From Saprospiraceae bacterium (lineage in GTDB: Bacteria > Bacteroidota > Bacteroidia > Chitinophagales > Saprospiraceae), in the NCBI GenBank assembly GCA_026993525.1, contig JALWSS010000219.1, positions 1 through 64,000 of the forward strand: DNA of 64,000 nucleotides, given 5' to 3'. Under the pieces are notes generated by a model that had not been told where the DNA came from, ran no database searches, and worked only from the letters and a program-made list of their open reading frames with translations. Positions 44,899 through 54,171 of this stretch are shown piece by piece; the first letter of the stretch is position 1, and every line of letters starts with the position of its first letter. Both the position numbers and the translations under genes were made by a program.

Positions 44899-45756
44899 AT
44901 GGCACTGGACCAGATAGATGTAGCACCAAAAGACAAGGGAGCGGTGGAAGTGAAGGAAATGACCTTCTTTGACCACCTGGAGGAGTTGCGCTGGCACATC
45001 ATGCGTTCAGTGGTGGCCATTCTGGTGGTGGCTGTGGTGGCATTTGTTATGAAGGATGTGCTGTTCAACGTGATCATTTTTGGTCCGAAGCAGCCGGATT
45101 TTGTCAGTTACCGGGTGTTGTGCAGCCTGTCGCATGCCCTGGGCATTGGAGAGACGCTTTGCATTGGTCCGCCACCTTTTGATTTCATTACGCCCAATTT
45201 CGGTGAGCTTTTCCTGACGCACATCAAAGTGTCGTTCATGGCGGGGGTGATTGCTGCCAGCCCTTACATTCTTTGGGAAGTCTGGCGCTTTGTCAAGCCC
45301 GGGCTTTACGACAAAGAGGTGAAAGTTGCCAAATATGCAGTTGCTATCTGTGCGTTTTTGTTTTTGGCCGGGGTGCTTTTCGGATACTTCATCATTGCTC
45401 CGTTTGCGGTTACATTTCTGGCGGGATATGAGCTGCCGGGTGTGGTGGCCCAACCATCGCTGGGGTCTTACATCAGCTACCTGGTGATGCTGACGGTGCC
45501 GGTGGGTCTGGTGTTTGAATTGCCGGTGGCGGTGCATGTTCTGGCCCGCCTGGGCGTTGTCAGCTCTGTCATGATGAAGTCTTATCGAAAACACGCGGTG
45601 GTTGTTATCGTTGTCCTGGCCAGCATCATCACCCCTCCGGATGTGTTCAGCCAGATTCTCATTTCCGTACCACTGATGATGCTTTACGAAGTGAGTATCG
45701 TTGTTGCGAAGCGAGTGGAAAAACAGGAGAAGGAAAAAGAGAAAAAGGCTGCCTGA
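44899..45756 (+). CDS. tatC: Twin-arginine translocase subunit TatC
   Basis: A 285-residue six-helix membrane protein that recognises twin-arginine signal peptides. N-terminal cytoplasmic motif MTFFDHLEELRWHIMRS is the conserved TatC signature; FMAGVIAASPYILWEVWRFVKPGLYDKE is the first cytoplasmic loop; a final helix pair follows (VVVIVVLASIITPPDVFSQI). Compared with E. coli it has an expanded first periplasmic loop with cysteines (VLCSLSHALGIGETLCIGP), common in Bacteroidota. The ATG at 44899 follows the promoter box; the longer frame starts upstream of it. tatA is not adjacent. priA follows after 38 bp. Confidence 0.95.
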   Translation: MALDQIDVAPKDKGAVEVKEMTFFDHLEELRWHIMRSVVAILVVAVVAFVMKDVLFNVIIFGPKQPDFVSYRVLCSLSHALGIGETLCIGPPPFDFITPNFGELFLTHIKVSFMAGVIAASPYILWEVWRFVKPGLYDKEVKVAKYAVAICAFLFLAGVLFGYFIIAPFAVTFLAGYELPGVVAQPSLGSYISYLVMLTVPVGLVFELPVAVHVLARLGVVSSVMMKSYRKHAVVVIVVLASIITPPDVFSQILISVPLMMLYEVSIVVAKRVEKQEKEKEKKAA

Positions 45757-45794
45757 TTTTTCTGATCTTTCCCGGCTGATAATCTGAAAATTCG

Positions 45795-48317
45795 TTGGAA
45801 CAATACCATGAAATAGCACCCTCCGGTGGTTTTGCCGAGGTCATTTTGCCCCTCGCTGTCGCAAAAATTTACACCTATTCCATCCCTCCGGAATTGGCTT
45901 CGTCTGTGCAGCCCGGCATGCGGGTGGAGGTGGAATTTGGCGGTCGCAAGCTGTATGCGGGCATCGTTTACAGGGTGCATTCCGAACAGCCCCCCTTCCG
46001 CACCAAACCCATCCTCTCCGTTCTGGACGAAAAGGCGGTCATCAATCCAACTACCCTGCAATTCTGGAAATGGCTGGCCGATTACTACTGCTGCACCCTG
46101 GGCGAGGTGATGGAGGCAGCTTTCCCGGCCTACCTCAAACTGACCAGCGAGCGCCGCCTGGTGCTCGATGCTAATTTTGACCCCAACGAACCCGGACTGG
46201 ACGACAAGGAATACCTCATTGCCGAGGCCTTGCAAGTGCAGGAGTCCATCACCGTTGACGATGTTCGCAAGATACTGAACCGGAAAACCGTGATGCCGCT
46301 CATCAAGCGCATGATGGACAAGGGCATCGTCAGTGTTTACGAAGAGCTTCAGGAAAAGTACAAGCCCAAAAAGGTCGCTTGTGTGCGGCTGGCCGAGCCC
46401 TACCGAAGCAATTCCGACCTGCTTTCCGAGGCCTTTGACCTGTGCGCCCGGGCACCCCGCCAGACAGAAACCCTCATGGCTTACATTGCGATTTGCAAAG
46501 CCGTCAAACAGCCGCTGGAATCCACCAAAGGTTTGCTTCGCCAGCAACTTTACGACAAAGCCGGGGCCGACAGCAGCATCCTCCGGGCCATGGAAAAGAA
46601 GGGCATCTTCGAGCTTTTCGAACGGAGTGTGTCCAGGGTTGGGGGCGAGGAGAACGAACTCGATGACCTGAAAACCCTGGCACCGCTTCAGGAGGAAGCC
46701 CTGGCGGAAATTGACAAGGCTTTTGAAGAAAAACAGGTGGTGCTGTTGCACGGCGTTACGGGCAGCGGCAAGACCCGGCTCTATGTGGAGCAGGTCAACA
46801 AAGCCATTGCCGAAGGAAAACAGGTGCTGTACCTGTTGCCCGAGGTGGCCCTGACCGCACAGGTCGTTGACCGCCTTCGGAAAATCTTCGGCAACAAGAT
46901 CGCCGTTTATCACCACCGGGTGGGCCAGCAGGAGCGGGTGGAGCTTTGGCAACTGGTGCTCAACGCAGGGGCTTCTTCACCGCCTCACGGGGCAGCGGGG
47001 GGCATCGTTCTGGGCGCCCGTTCGGCGCTCTTCCTGCCATTCTCCAACCTGGGCCTCGTCATTGTTGACGAAGAACACGACAGCTCTTACAAACAGCAGG
47101 ACCCCGCCCCCCGCTACCACGGCCGCGATGCCGCCATCTACCTGGCCCACCTGCACGGCGCCAAAGTGCTGCTCGGAACGGCTACCCCCGCCATCGAGAG
47201 CTATTACAACGCCCGCAAAGGGAAGTACGGCCTGGTGGAACTGAACGAGCGCTTTGGCGGAGTGGCCATGCCGGAAATCCAACTGGTGGACCTGCGCAAA
47301 GAGGCCAGGGAACGAACCCTTCAGAGCTATTTCAGCAGTGTGCTGCTCGATGAACTGAAAGCGGCGCTGGAAAGGGGGGAGCAGGCCATTCTCTTCAAAA
47401 ACCGGAGGGGCTACGCACCCACCATCCGCTGCGCCTCCTGTGGCTGGCACGCCGAGTGCATCCACTGCGATGTAAGCCTCACTTACCACAAGCACCAGAA
47501 CAACCTGCGTTGCCACTATTGCGGTTATTCCACACCCGTGCCGACGGCTTGCCCTGCCTGTGGCAACAACGAACTGAAGTTGCAGGGTTATGGAACCCAA
47601 AAAGTGGAAGACGAACTGAAAATCTACCTGCCCGATGCCCGCATAGCCCGGATGGATTACGACGCCGTGAAGACCAAAGACGCCCACCAGCGCATCATCA
47701 ATGATTTCGAAGAACGCCGGGTGGACATCCTCGTCGGCACCCAGATGGTGACCAAAGGGCTGGATTTCGAAAACGTGGGCGTGGTGGGGGTGCTCAGTGC
47801 CGACCACATTCTGCAATTCCCGGATTTCCGCTCGGCAGAACGCGGTTTCCAACTCATCGTACAGGTAGCGGGCCGGGCCGGCCGCAAGGACAAACAGGGC
47901 AAGGTCATCGTGCAGGCCATGAACGTGACCCACCCGGTCCTTCGGGAAATTCTCGACCACGATTTCAGGGCCTTTTACGAGCGGGAGATCATGGAGCGCC
48001 GGGCCTTTGCCTATCCCCCGTTTTCGCGCCTCATCAAAGTAACCCTCAAACACAAAAAGCCCGACATCCTGAACCGGGGCGCCCGTGTGTTTACGGAACA
48101 GCTCCGGAAAAAACTCGGCAACCGGGTGCTGGGCCCCGCCGTGCCGCCGGTGGGCAGGGTGCGCAACTTCTTCCTGCTGGACCTGCTCGTCAAACTGGAA
48201 CGCAAACCCAGCCTCTGGGCCGCCGCCAAAGAACACATCAAAGAGGCCGCTTACCACATGCAAAAAGAAGCCGGCTTCTCCAACGTGCGGGTGAATGTGG
48301 ATGTGGATCCGGTGTGA
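45795..48317 (+). CDS. priA: Primosomal replication-restart helicase PriA
   Basis: An 840-residue helicase that reloads DnaB at stalled forks. N-terminal 3'-end-binding domain (FAEVILPLAVAKIYTYSIP), Walker A GVTGSGKT (320-327), DEEHD box, the eight-cysteine zinc module (about 545-590: CASCGWHAECIHC ... CHYCGYSTPVPTACPACG) inserted in the helicase core, and motif V/VI GTQMVTKGLDFENV ... QVAGRAGR. No ATG precedes the conserved N-terminus; TTG at 45795 is the first possible start after an in-frame stop. Likely co-transcribed with tatC. Confidence 0.95.
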   Translation: MEQYHEIAPSGGFAEVILPLAVAKIYTYSIPPELASSVQPGMRVEVEFGGRKLYAGIVYRVHSEQPPFRTKPILSVLDEKAVINPTTLQFWKWLADYYCCTLGEVMEAAFPAYLKLTSERRLVLDANFDPNEPGLDDKEYLIAEALQVQESITVDDVRKILNRKTVMPLIKRMMDKGIVSVYEELQEKYKPKKVACVRLAEPYRSNSDLLSEAFDLCARAPRQTETLMAYIAICKAVKQPLESTKGLLRQQLYDKAGADSSILRAMEKKGIFELFERSVSRVGGEENELDDLKTLAPLQEEALAEIDKAFEEKQVVLLHGVTGSGKTRLYVEQVNKAIAEGKQVLYLLPEVALTAQVVDRLRKIFGNKIAVYHHRVGQQERVELWQLVLNAGASSPPHGAAGGIVLGARSALFLPFSNLGLVIVDEEHDSSYKQQDPAPRYHGRDAAIYLAHLHGAKVLLGTATPAIESYYNARKGKYGLVELNERFGGVAMPEIQLVDLRKEARERTLQSYFSSVLLDELKAALERGEQAILFKNRRGYAPTIRCASCGWHAECIHCDVSLTYHKHQNNLRCHYCGYSTPVPTACPACGNNELKLQGYGTQKVEDELKIYLPDARIARMDYDAVKTKDAHQRIINDFEERRVDILVGTQMVTKGLDFENVGVVGVLSADHILQFPDFRSAERGFQLIVQVAGRAGRKDKQGKVIVQAMNVTHPVLREILDHDFRAFYEREIMERRAFAYPPFSRLIKVTLKHKKPDILNRGARVFTEQLRKKLGNRVLGPAVPPVGRVRNFFLLDLLVKLERKPSLWAAAKEHIKEAAYHMQKEAGFSNVRVNVDVDPV

Positions 48318-48429
48318 ATTGCAGCGGCTAATAATAGGCTGCCTGTTTAGATACCACAAATGGGGTAAGAGCAGTAAAAACAATTTCCCTACCTTGTGCG
48401 CAAATCTTTAACCATTAAATCAACTGTCT

Positions 48430-48906
48430 ATGAAACTTGTAAACAATCTGTGTGTACTGGTGGCCTTGCTGTTTGTGACCAACACGGTTCAGGCCCAGCT
48501 CAAAGTGGGAGGTGGCCTGGGCTTTGGATTTGACGTTGAAGACCTGGCCCTGCAGGCCCGTGGTGTTTATGGCATCAACGAGCAATTCAGGGGTGAAGCT
48601 GACTTTTCCTACTACCTGGAAGATACCGATGGCTTGTCTTACTGGGAGTTCAACCTCAATGGGAATTACATGATCACCAACTCCGGTGGTTTTAATATTT
48701 ACGCCCTGGCTGGTCTGAACTTTTTCCATTTTAGTGTAGATCTTGGACCATTTGGCAATTCTTCTGACACTGACACCGGTCTCAACATAGGTGGGGGAGC
48801 TGAAATGGGGCTTACCGACAGTGTAAATCTGTTCGGTGAAGCCAAATTTGTCCTCGGAGGCGCAGATCAGTTGTTTGTGGCTGTTGGCGCCTTGTTCAGT
48901 TTGTAA
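48430..48906 (+). CDS. Small outer-membrane beta-barrel protein
   Basis: A 158-residue exported protein. Signal peptide MKLVNNLCVLVALLFVTNTVQAQ, then about eight amphipathic strands (KVGGGLGFGFDVEDLALQARGVYGINEQF ... FNLNGNYMITNSGGFNIYALAGLNFF) ending in the terminal strand LFVAVGALFSL. Resembles the OmpW/OmpA-like eight-stranded barrel class. Its role is not deducible. A terminator follows. Confidence 0.8.
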   Translation: MKLVNNLCVLVALLFVTNTVQAQLKVGGGLGFGFDVEDLALQARGVYGINEQFRGEADFSYYLEDTDGLSYWEFNLNGNYMITNSGGFNIYALAGLNFFHFSVDLGPFGNSSDTDTGLNIGGGAEMGLTDSVNLFGEAKFVLGGADQLFVAVGALFSL

Positions 48907-48936
48907 AAGCACATGCGACAGACAAAATGAAAAAGG

Positions 48937-48975
48937 GCCCGGAGCGCGTTGGTTAACGCTTCGGGCTTTCTCTTT
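48937..48975 (+). terminator. Terminator after the small barrel gene
   Basis: Stem GCCCGGAGCG / CGCTTCGGGC (one G-T pair) with a 10-nt loop, followed by TTTCTCTTT, 30 bp after the stop. Confidence 0.65.
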
Positions 48976-49149
48976 GTCAGCCTCAGTAACTCCAGAGATC
49001 CTGTTCAAAATTGAAAATCTCATCCTTGATCTTTTGGGATTCCGACAACAGTTCCACGCCTGAATACAGGTCTTGCAGGCGGTTGTCCCTGATGTTGCCT
49101 TCTTTTTTAACCACAGAGTTGAACAGAGTTATTACCCGGAGTTGAGCAG

Positions 49150-49375
49150 AGTAGTAGCGCTTCCAAACCCTACACCCTTCACCCTACTCAGGGATGCCCC
49201 GTGCCGATAATTATCGGCATCGGGGGAGGGATGAGGGATGAGGGATGAGGGATGAGGGATGAGGGATGAAAGGGGCTAGCGCTTTCAAACCCTACACCCT
49301 ACACTCTACACTCTACACTCTACACCCTACACCCTACACCCTACACCCTACACTCTTTTTAACCGAAGAGTTGAA
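49150..49375. repeat. Heptamer-based repeat array, inverted relative to 37.7 kb
   Basis: Contains GCGCTTCCAAACCCTACACCC, the 48-bp palindrome segment 49190-49237, five GGGATGA heptamers, AAAGGGGCTAGCGCTTTC and about ten CCCTACA/CTCTACA units. It is the reverse complement of the ribA array type and, read on the minus strand, lies downstream of the TonB-receptor gene that ends at 49542. The rest of the 635-bp gap (48907-49541) holds degenerate ACAGAGTTGAACAGAGTTATT copies (49109 and 49367) and no gene. Confidence 0.9.
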
Positions 49376-49431
49376 CAGAGTTATTACCTGGAGTTCCACA
49401 GAGATGAAAGTGCTGGCACCCAAAAAACCTT

Positions 49432-49490
49432 CCAATCCCGAGCTTGCCTCGGGACCAAAAACCTTCCAATCCCGAGCTTGCCTCGGGACC
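49432..49490. repeat. Two tandem copies of a 34-bp hairpin unit
   Basis: CCAATCCCGAGCTTGCCTCG plus GGACC, twice 34 bp apart; each forms TCCCGAG-CTTGC-CTCGGGA (49436-49454, 49470-49488). A third copy lies at 55673-55696. They are followed by CCTCCATAATCCTCC direct repeats that run to the receptor gene. Confidence 0.85.
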
Positions 49491-49541
49491 ATAAACCTCC
49501 ATAATCCTCCATAATCCTCCAAAAACCTCCATAATCCCCAC

Positions 49542-52364
49542 TCAATGCCATCCCCTTCCCATGAAGTCCGGCCGGCGTGATGGGGGAGCGGCCTTGCCGG
49601 AATTGAAATTTCGGATCTGGTAGGTGAAGGTCAGCATGAAGTACTGTTGCAGGTTGTTGGTGCGCTGGTCTTCGGTGTAGCTTTCAGTGATGCTTCGGGT
49701 GATGTTACGGTTTTGGTTCAGGAGGTCGTTGATGGAGAGGGTGAGTTCGCCGCGCTCGTTTTTGAAGAGCTTTTTGCCGATGCCGAAATTCCACAGCCAG
49801 TAGTTTTGGTCGAAGCCACCTAGGCCAGAATATAGCTGGTGGTTCAGGTCGCTGCGCAATACGAAGCCTTTGGCGATGATCCAGTTCAGTCTGAGCGAAG
49901 AAGTCTGGATGAGGTAGTCCGCATTGTTTTGTTGTTGCAGGCTGTTTTCCACCCGGTTCAGGTTGGAGCGGCTCGAGACCGTGAAGTCCACCCTGTCGCT
50001 GATGTTGGAGGTGATGGACACGCCTGCCGTGGCCGAATAAGAGTTGGCGTAATTCAGCTCATCATTGAGCAGGCCGGGGTTCCGGGAATAATTGAGGCGA
50101 AAGTTGAAGTTGAGGTTAGAGCGTATGGGGCGGAGCGGCAGGCCATAGGTAATGAAAGAACGCAGGTTGTAATAGCCATCCAGGTTTACGGGCAGGGTCA
50201 ACTGGCCGTTGCGGGGAACACCCAGGTCTTCGAAGACCGGATTGTCGGAATTGGCGTAGTAGGTGGCCTTTCCAATGTAGTCATTGGCAATCGTTCCCCC
50301 GATCATCGCAAACAGCACGGTGGATTTTTCCACGTTGGTGCTCTGGTAGCGCACGAACAGGCTGTGGCGGTAGCTCTGGCCCAGGTCTGGATTTCCGGTG
50401 CTGAGGAAGAGCGGGTTGCTGTTGTCAATCACATTCTGCAATTGCCCCACAGAAGGTTCATCGGTGCTGGTGCGGTAGAAGATCCGCAGGTTGGTACCCT
50501 GGCGGATGTTGTAGCGCAGCATGGCAAAGGGCAGTACGGATTTCCAGGTTTGTTCGGAATCCAGCTCACCGGGGTAGGTTTGCTCGTTGGCCAGTTTGGC
50601 CCATTGGTAGTTCACCCGGGCGGTGAAGTAGAGGTCCCGGCCCTTGTTGTAGCTGTAGCCAATGCCTCCCCTTTGGGTGAAGTAATCGTTTGAAAAGACG
50701 TTGGACAGTTGTTCGTTCAGCAGGTCGTAATTGCCGGTGGCTTCGAGAAAATCATTGGTGTATTTGTCCGACTCCTCCTGTTTCCAGCTGGCGCGGTAGC
50801 TGAACAAAATCCGGCTGTTTGCCGAAAGAGGTTCCGTGTAAGAAATGTTGGACGAAACATTCCAGGAGTTCACATCCAGGGTGGACTGCTGGTTCAGGGT
50901 GTCCAGCATGGTTCCGGAACGGAAAAAGCCATTGAGGCTGTACAGGTTGTCATCACCCTTCTGTGGTGAATAGCCGGTGGAGGTGTACACTGAGAATGTT
51001 CTTCCTCGCTTCGCAAAACGGTGGCGCCACAGCAGGCTGCTGTTGAAGTCAATGGCCTGAAGGTCGCTGCTGTAGTCCGTTTCAGAAGAATTGAGCAGTA
51101 CCTCTTCCAGGGTGGTTTGTCCGGTTGTCAGCGAGCTGCCGTCGTTGAGCTGCATGCTCAGGCGTGGCCTGAAAATGAGGGAGTTGCTGCTGTCTATGTC
51201 GTGTTCCAGCCGCATGTAGAAGCGGTGGTTGGTGTTGGTGGTCAGGGTGTTGCTGTTCTCTTCGTAAAACTCGCCGGTTCCTTCCGGGTCAATGTATTGG
51301 CGTTCGATGAGTGAGGTGGCTTCGTTTCGGCTGCGATTGAAAAAGTAGCTGGCCGACACCTCCGTTTTTTTACCCCACTCATCGGAGAAGTTGAGCCCGA
51401 GAGCGTGGGTTCTGGCGATGCCTCCCGATTGTTGCACCAGAAAGTCACTGCCACCGAATCCGCCGCCGCCACGGCTGCCGTGGCCACCCCGCCATCCGCG
51501 ACCGCCGCCACCCATGACGCCCAGCAGGTCTTCAGAAGAAAAGTTGAGGATGTTGACGTTGTTGCTCATGCCAATGAGCGAAAGGCGCATGTCTCCGTTG
51601 AAAAAGTTGACGTTGCCGCCACTCTGGTAACGATCGTCGGTGCCGTAGCCGGCGTAGATTTTTCCGAACCGGCCGTTGCGCATGCCACGGCGCGTGACGA
51701 TGTTGATGGTTTTGGAGGTGTTGCCGTCGCTGACGCCACTGAACTGCGATTGCTCGCTTTCCTGGTCGAACACCTGTATGCTCTGGATGACTTCTGCCGG
51801 CAGGTTGCGCAGGGCCGCCGTTGGGTCGTTTCCGAAGAAACGTCTTCCATCTACCAATACTTCTTTCACGTCTTCGCCCTGGGCTTGCACCTTGCCGTTT
51901 TCCACGCTGACCGTGGGCAGTTTCCTGACCAGGTCTTCGGCGCTGGCATCCTTCAGCACTTTGAAGGCGTCGGCATTGAACTCGGTGGTGTCTCCTTTCA
52001 CTTTCCCCATGGGCACCCGGTCTTTGACCTGGACCTCCGCAAGCACCTCGGCACCTGGCTCCAGGGTCAGCGCACCCAGGTCCACGGACTTGTCAGAGAG
52101 GGTTATTTCCCGCACCAGCGGCTCATAACCGAGGTAGGAAATCCTGAGTTTGTAACCGCCCCGGGGCACCTTTTTCAGCATGAAAGAGCCATCGTCTTCG
52201 GCAATGGTGGCTGCCACGTCCTCCCCCCAGGGGTGTTGCAATTCAACGTGGGCTCCGGGCAACGGGGCGCCATCACTACCGATGGCCTTGCCCGTGATAT
52301 TGAAGCTTTGGGCCGACAGGCCCGAAGTAAAAAGAAATGCCAGGACAAACAGTGCGGCTTTCAT
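49542..52364 (-). CDS. TonB-dependent receptor-like outer-membrane barrel protein
   Basis: A 940-residue protein of the outer-membrane barrel family with carboxypeptidase-like N-terminus. Signal peptide (MKAALFVLAFLFTSGLSAQ), beta domain (FNITGKAIGSDGAPLPGAHVELQHP), plug (about 130-230: DASAEDLVRKLPTVSVENGKVQAQGEDVKEVLVDGRRFFGNDP) and a long barrel. A Gly/Arg-rich loop (GGGGRGWRGGHGSRGGGGFGGS) near residue 305 is unusual. The frame continues upstream to 52538, but the ATG at 52364 precedes the signal peptide. Next to a Spy-like gene on the same strand, likely one operon. Substrate unknown; could be a siderophore- or peptide-type receptor. Confidence 0.88.
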   Translation of the reverse strand: MKAALFVLAFLFTSGLSAQSFNITGKAIGSDGAPLPGAHVELQHPWGEDVAATIAEDDGSFMLKKVPRGGYKLRISYLGYEPLVREITLSDKSVDLGALTLEPGAEVLAEVQVKDRVPMGKVKGDTTEFNADAFKVLKDASAEDLVRKLPTVSVENGKVQAQGEDVKEVLVDGRRFFGNDPTAALRNLPAEVIQSIQVFDQESEQSQFSGVSDGNTSKTINIVTRRGMRNGRFGKIYAGYGTDDRYQSGGNVNFFNGDMRLSLIGMSNNVNILNFSSEDLLGVMGGGGRGWRGGHGSRGGGGFGGSDFLVQQSGGIARTHALGLNFSDEWGKKTEVSASYFFNRSRNEATSLIERQYIDPEGTGEFYEENSNTLTTNTNHRFYMRLEHDIDSSNSLIFRPRLSMQLNDGSSLTTGQTTLEEVLLNSSETDYSSDLQAIDFNSSLLWRHRFAKRGRTFSVYTSTGYSPQKGDDNLYSLNGFFRSGTMLDTLNQQSTLDVNSWNVSSNISYTEPLSANSRILFSYRASWKQEESDKYTNDFLEATGNYDLLNEQLSNVFSNDYFTQRGGIGYSYNKGRDLYFTARVNYQWAKLANEQTYPGELDSEQTWKSVLPFAMLRYNIRQGTNLRIFYRTSTDEPSVGQLQNVIDNSNPLFLSTGNPDLGQSYRHSLFVRYQSTNVEKSTVLFAMIGGTIANDYIGKATYYANSDNPVFEDLGVPRNGQLTLPVNLDGYYNLRSFITYGLPLRPIRSNLNFNFRLNYSRNPGLLNDELNYANSYSATAGVSITSNISDRVDFTVSSRSNLNRVENSLQQQNNADYLIQTSSLRLNWIIAKGFVLRSDLNHQLYSGLGGFDQNYWLWNFGIGKKLFKNERGELTLSINDLLNQNRNITRSITESYTEDQRTNNLQQYFMLTFTYQIRNFNSGKAAPPSRRPDFMGRGWH

Positions 52365-52480
52365 GGTAGGGTGTTTTAACAGTCGGTGCTTATGAGAGCT
52401 ATGTATTGCCAGGGTTGAAAAGACGGGGGCGAAAGTGCCGCCCCCGCAAAAGAGTTCCGAAAAAGAACCCGCTTTCTGTC

Positions 52481-52861
52481 TTAGCTCCGGTTCCGGTTGC
52501 CCCGGCGCTGGCGCATGGCCTCCTGGATTTTCTGCCATTTTTCGAATTGTTCGGTGGTCATTACGGTTTTCAGGGCTTCGCTTTGCTGCTTTCGCAGCGC
52601 GCCCATTTGTTCGCGCAGGGCGGCCCAGTCGCCTTCGGCGTTGTTGCGCATTTCGTCAAACTTTTTCGCATAACCGAGCATGATCTCTTTCACTTTTTCA
52701 TACTGGGCGTCTGACAGCGCCAGGCTGTCGCGCAGCATATTGCTTTGCATTTCAGCCCTTTCTTCCGGGCTGCGCCCCCAGCCGCCCCGCTGGGCTTCCA
52801 GTTGCGAAGCGAAGAGGAGAAAAAAGACAAGAGTTGAAAGGAAGTATTTCATGGTTTTCAT
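52481..52861 (-). CDS. Spy/CpxP-like periplasmic protein
   Basis: A 126-residue exported helical protein. Signal peptide (MKYFLSTLVFFLLFASQLEAQ), then charged helices with RDSLALSDAQYEKVKEIM and EQMGALRKQQSEALKTVMTTEQFEKWQ, the repeated LTxxQ-like pattern of Spy/CpxP chaperones, and a basic tail RQRRGNRNRS. ATGs at 52861 and 52852 are both possible; the signal peptide starts at the second. It precedes the barrel gene by 116 bp on the same strand. Confidence 0.7.
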   Translation of the reverse strand: MKTMKYFLSTLVFFLLFASQLEAQRGGWGRSPEERAEMQSNMLRDSLALSDAQYEKVKEIMLGYAKKFDEMRNNAEGDWAALREQMGALRKQQSEALKTVMTTEQFEKWQKIQEAMRQRRGNRNRS

Positions 52862-53096
52862 TTTTCATTTTTTAGTTCGCTTCGCAAATGTGATAAAGGC
52901 AGGTTGTGGCGTAAACAAATTTCAATGTACGAGGCAGTTGTCTCAACCAACCCGGCCTTTGCGGGGAGTGTTTCGGCCATCACCTGAAAGTGTTCAATGA
53001 CAGGCCTCGTTGGCGAAATGTCCGGATTGATTGAGCTGGGAGCCCAATTGATTGAGAATCATTTACTTCGCCTTTGGCAATTCAGACTTTTGCAGC

Positions 53097-54143
53097 ATGC
53101 ATACATCGAGAACCAGGAGTACCTGGATACACATTCTTTTTTGGGGCACCCTCTGGGCCATCATCCCCATCCTGCTTTCCGAGGCCGGGGAGGATTCTAC
53201 CCGCGCCATGATGAGGGGGGTGGTTGTTTTTTTCGGGGTGGCGCTGGTGGTGGGGCTGAACATCAACTTCCTGTTGCCGAAATATTTCTTCGAAAGGAAA
53301 GAAGCGATTTACATCCTGTTGGGCCTGGCCATGGTTGCACTGGTCAGTGCATTGGTGTATTGGGACCACGCACCCTGGGCGGAGTTTTTCACCCGGTCGG
53401 GCGGGCGCAGGAGCGGGCCGAGGCCCACGGTGTGGAAGTACTTCCGCTACATCTACATGATGATGCCGTTTTTTACTGCTTTCATCGGCAGTGCCATGTT
53501 TGAGATTGCCGGCTTTGCCAACCGGGTGGCCCGGGAAGCCGCCACCATCAGAAGCGAAAAGCTGGAAACGGAAATGAAGTTCCTCAAATCCCAGATCAAC
53601 CCGCACTTCCTGTTCAACGCCCTGAACAACATCTACTCGCTGGCGGTGCTCAAATCCGAAAAAACACCTGACAACCTGCTGAAACTGTCGGGCATGCTGC
53701 GCTATGTGTTGTACGACTGCAAGGCCGAACAGGTGCCGCTGAAAATGGAGGTGGAATACCTGCGCAACTTCATTGACCTCAGCATGCTCAAAGACAGCCG
53801 GGGGCTGAATGTGGAAGCCACCCTCGAGGAAAATGTTCCGGAGGTGATGGTGGCTCCCATGTTGTTTGTTCCCTTCGTGGAAAATGCCTTCAAGCACAGC
53901 CGGGTGGAAGACCTGGACAAGGGCTGGATCAAAATCAACCTGACAGCCGATGACAGTACCATCCGTTTCGAGGTGTCCAACAGCATTCCCGAAGGCTGTT
54001 ATACCAAAGACAAGTCCGGCGGTATCGGCCTGGAAAACGTGCGCCGGCGGCTGGAACTGCTCTACCCGGGCCGTCACCAGCTCGAAATCAGCCGGCGGGC
54101 AGATCGCTTTGAGGTCAGGCTGGTGCTGGATTTGAATGAATAA
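53097..54143 (+). CDS. LytS/YehU-type sensor histidine kinase
   Basis: A 348-residue kinase with four N-terminal membrane helices (about 10-140) and no large sensor domain. The His_kinase domain has phospho-acceptor His170 in KSQINPHFLFNALNNIYSL, and the C-terminal ATPase has PFVENAFKHS and SGGIGLENVRRRLELLYPG. The ATG at 53097 starts just before helix 1. It is followed 28 bp later by a LytTR regulator, its obvious partner. Confidence 0.92.
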   Translation: MHTSRTRSTWIHILFWGTLWAIIPILLSEAGEDSTRAMMRGVVVFFGVALVVGLNINFLLPKYFFERKEAIYILLGLAMVALVSALVYWDHAPWAEFFTRSGGRRSGPRPTVWKYFRYIYMMMPFFTAFIGSAMFEIAGFANRVAREAATIRSEKLETEMKFLKSQINPHFLFNALNNIYSLAVLKSEKTPDNLLKLSGMLRYVLYDCKAEQVPLKMEVEYLRNFIDLSMLKDSRGLNVEATLEENVPEVMVAPMLFVPFVENAFKHSRVEDLDKGWIKINLTADDSTIRFEVSNSIPEGCYTKDKSGGIGLENVRRRLELLYPGRHQLEISRRADRFEVRLVLDLNE

Positions 54144-54171
54144 GTTTTACCCACTCCCATATCTTACAGCC

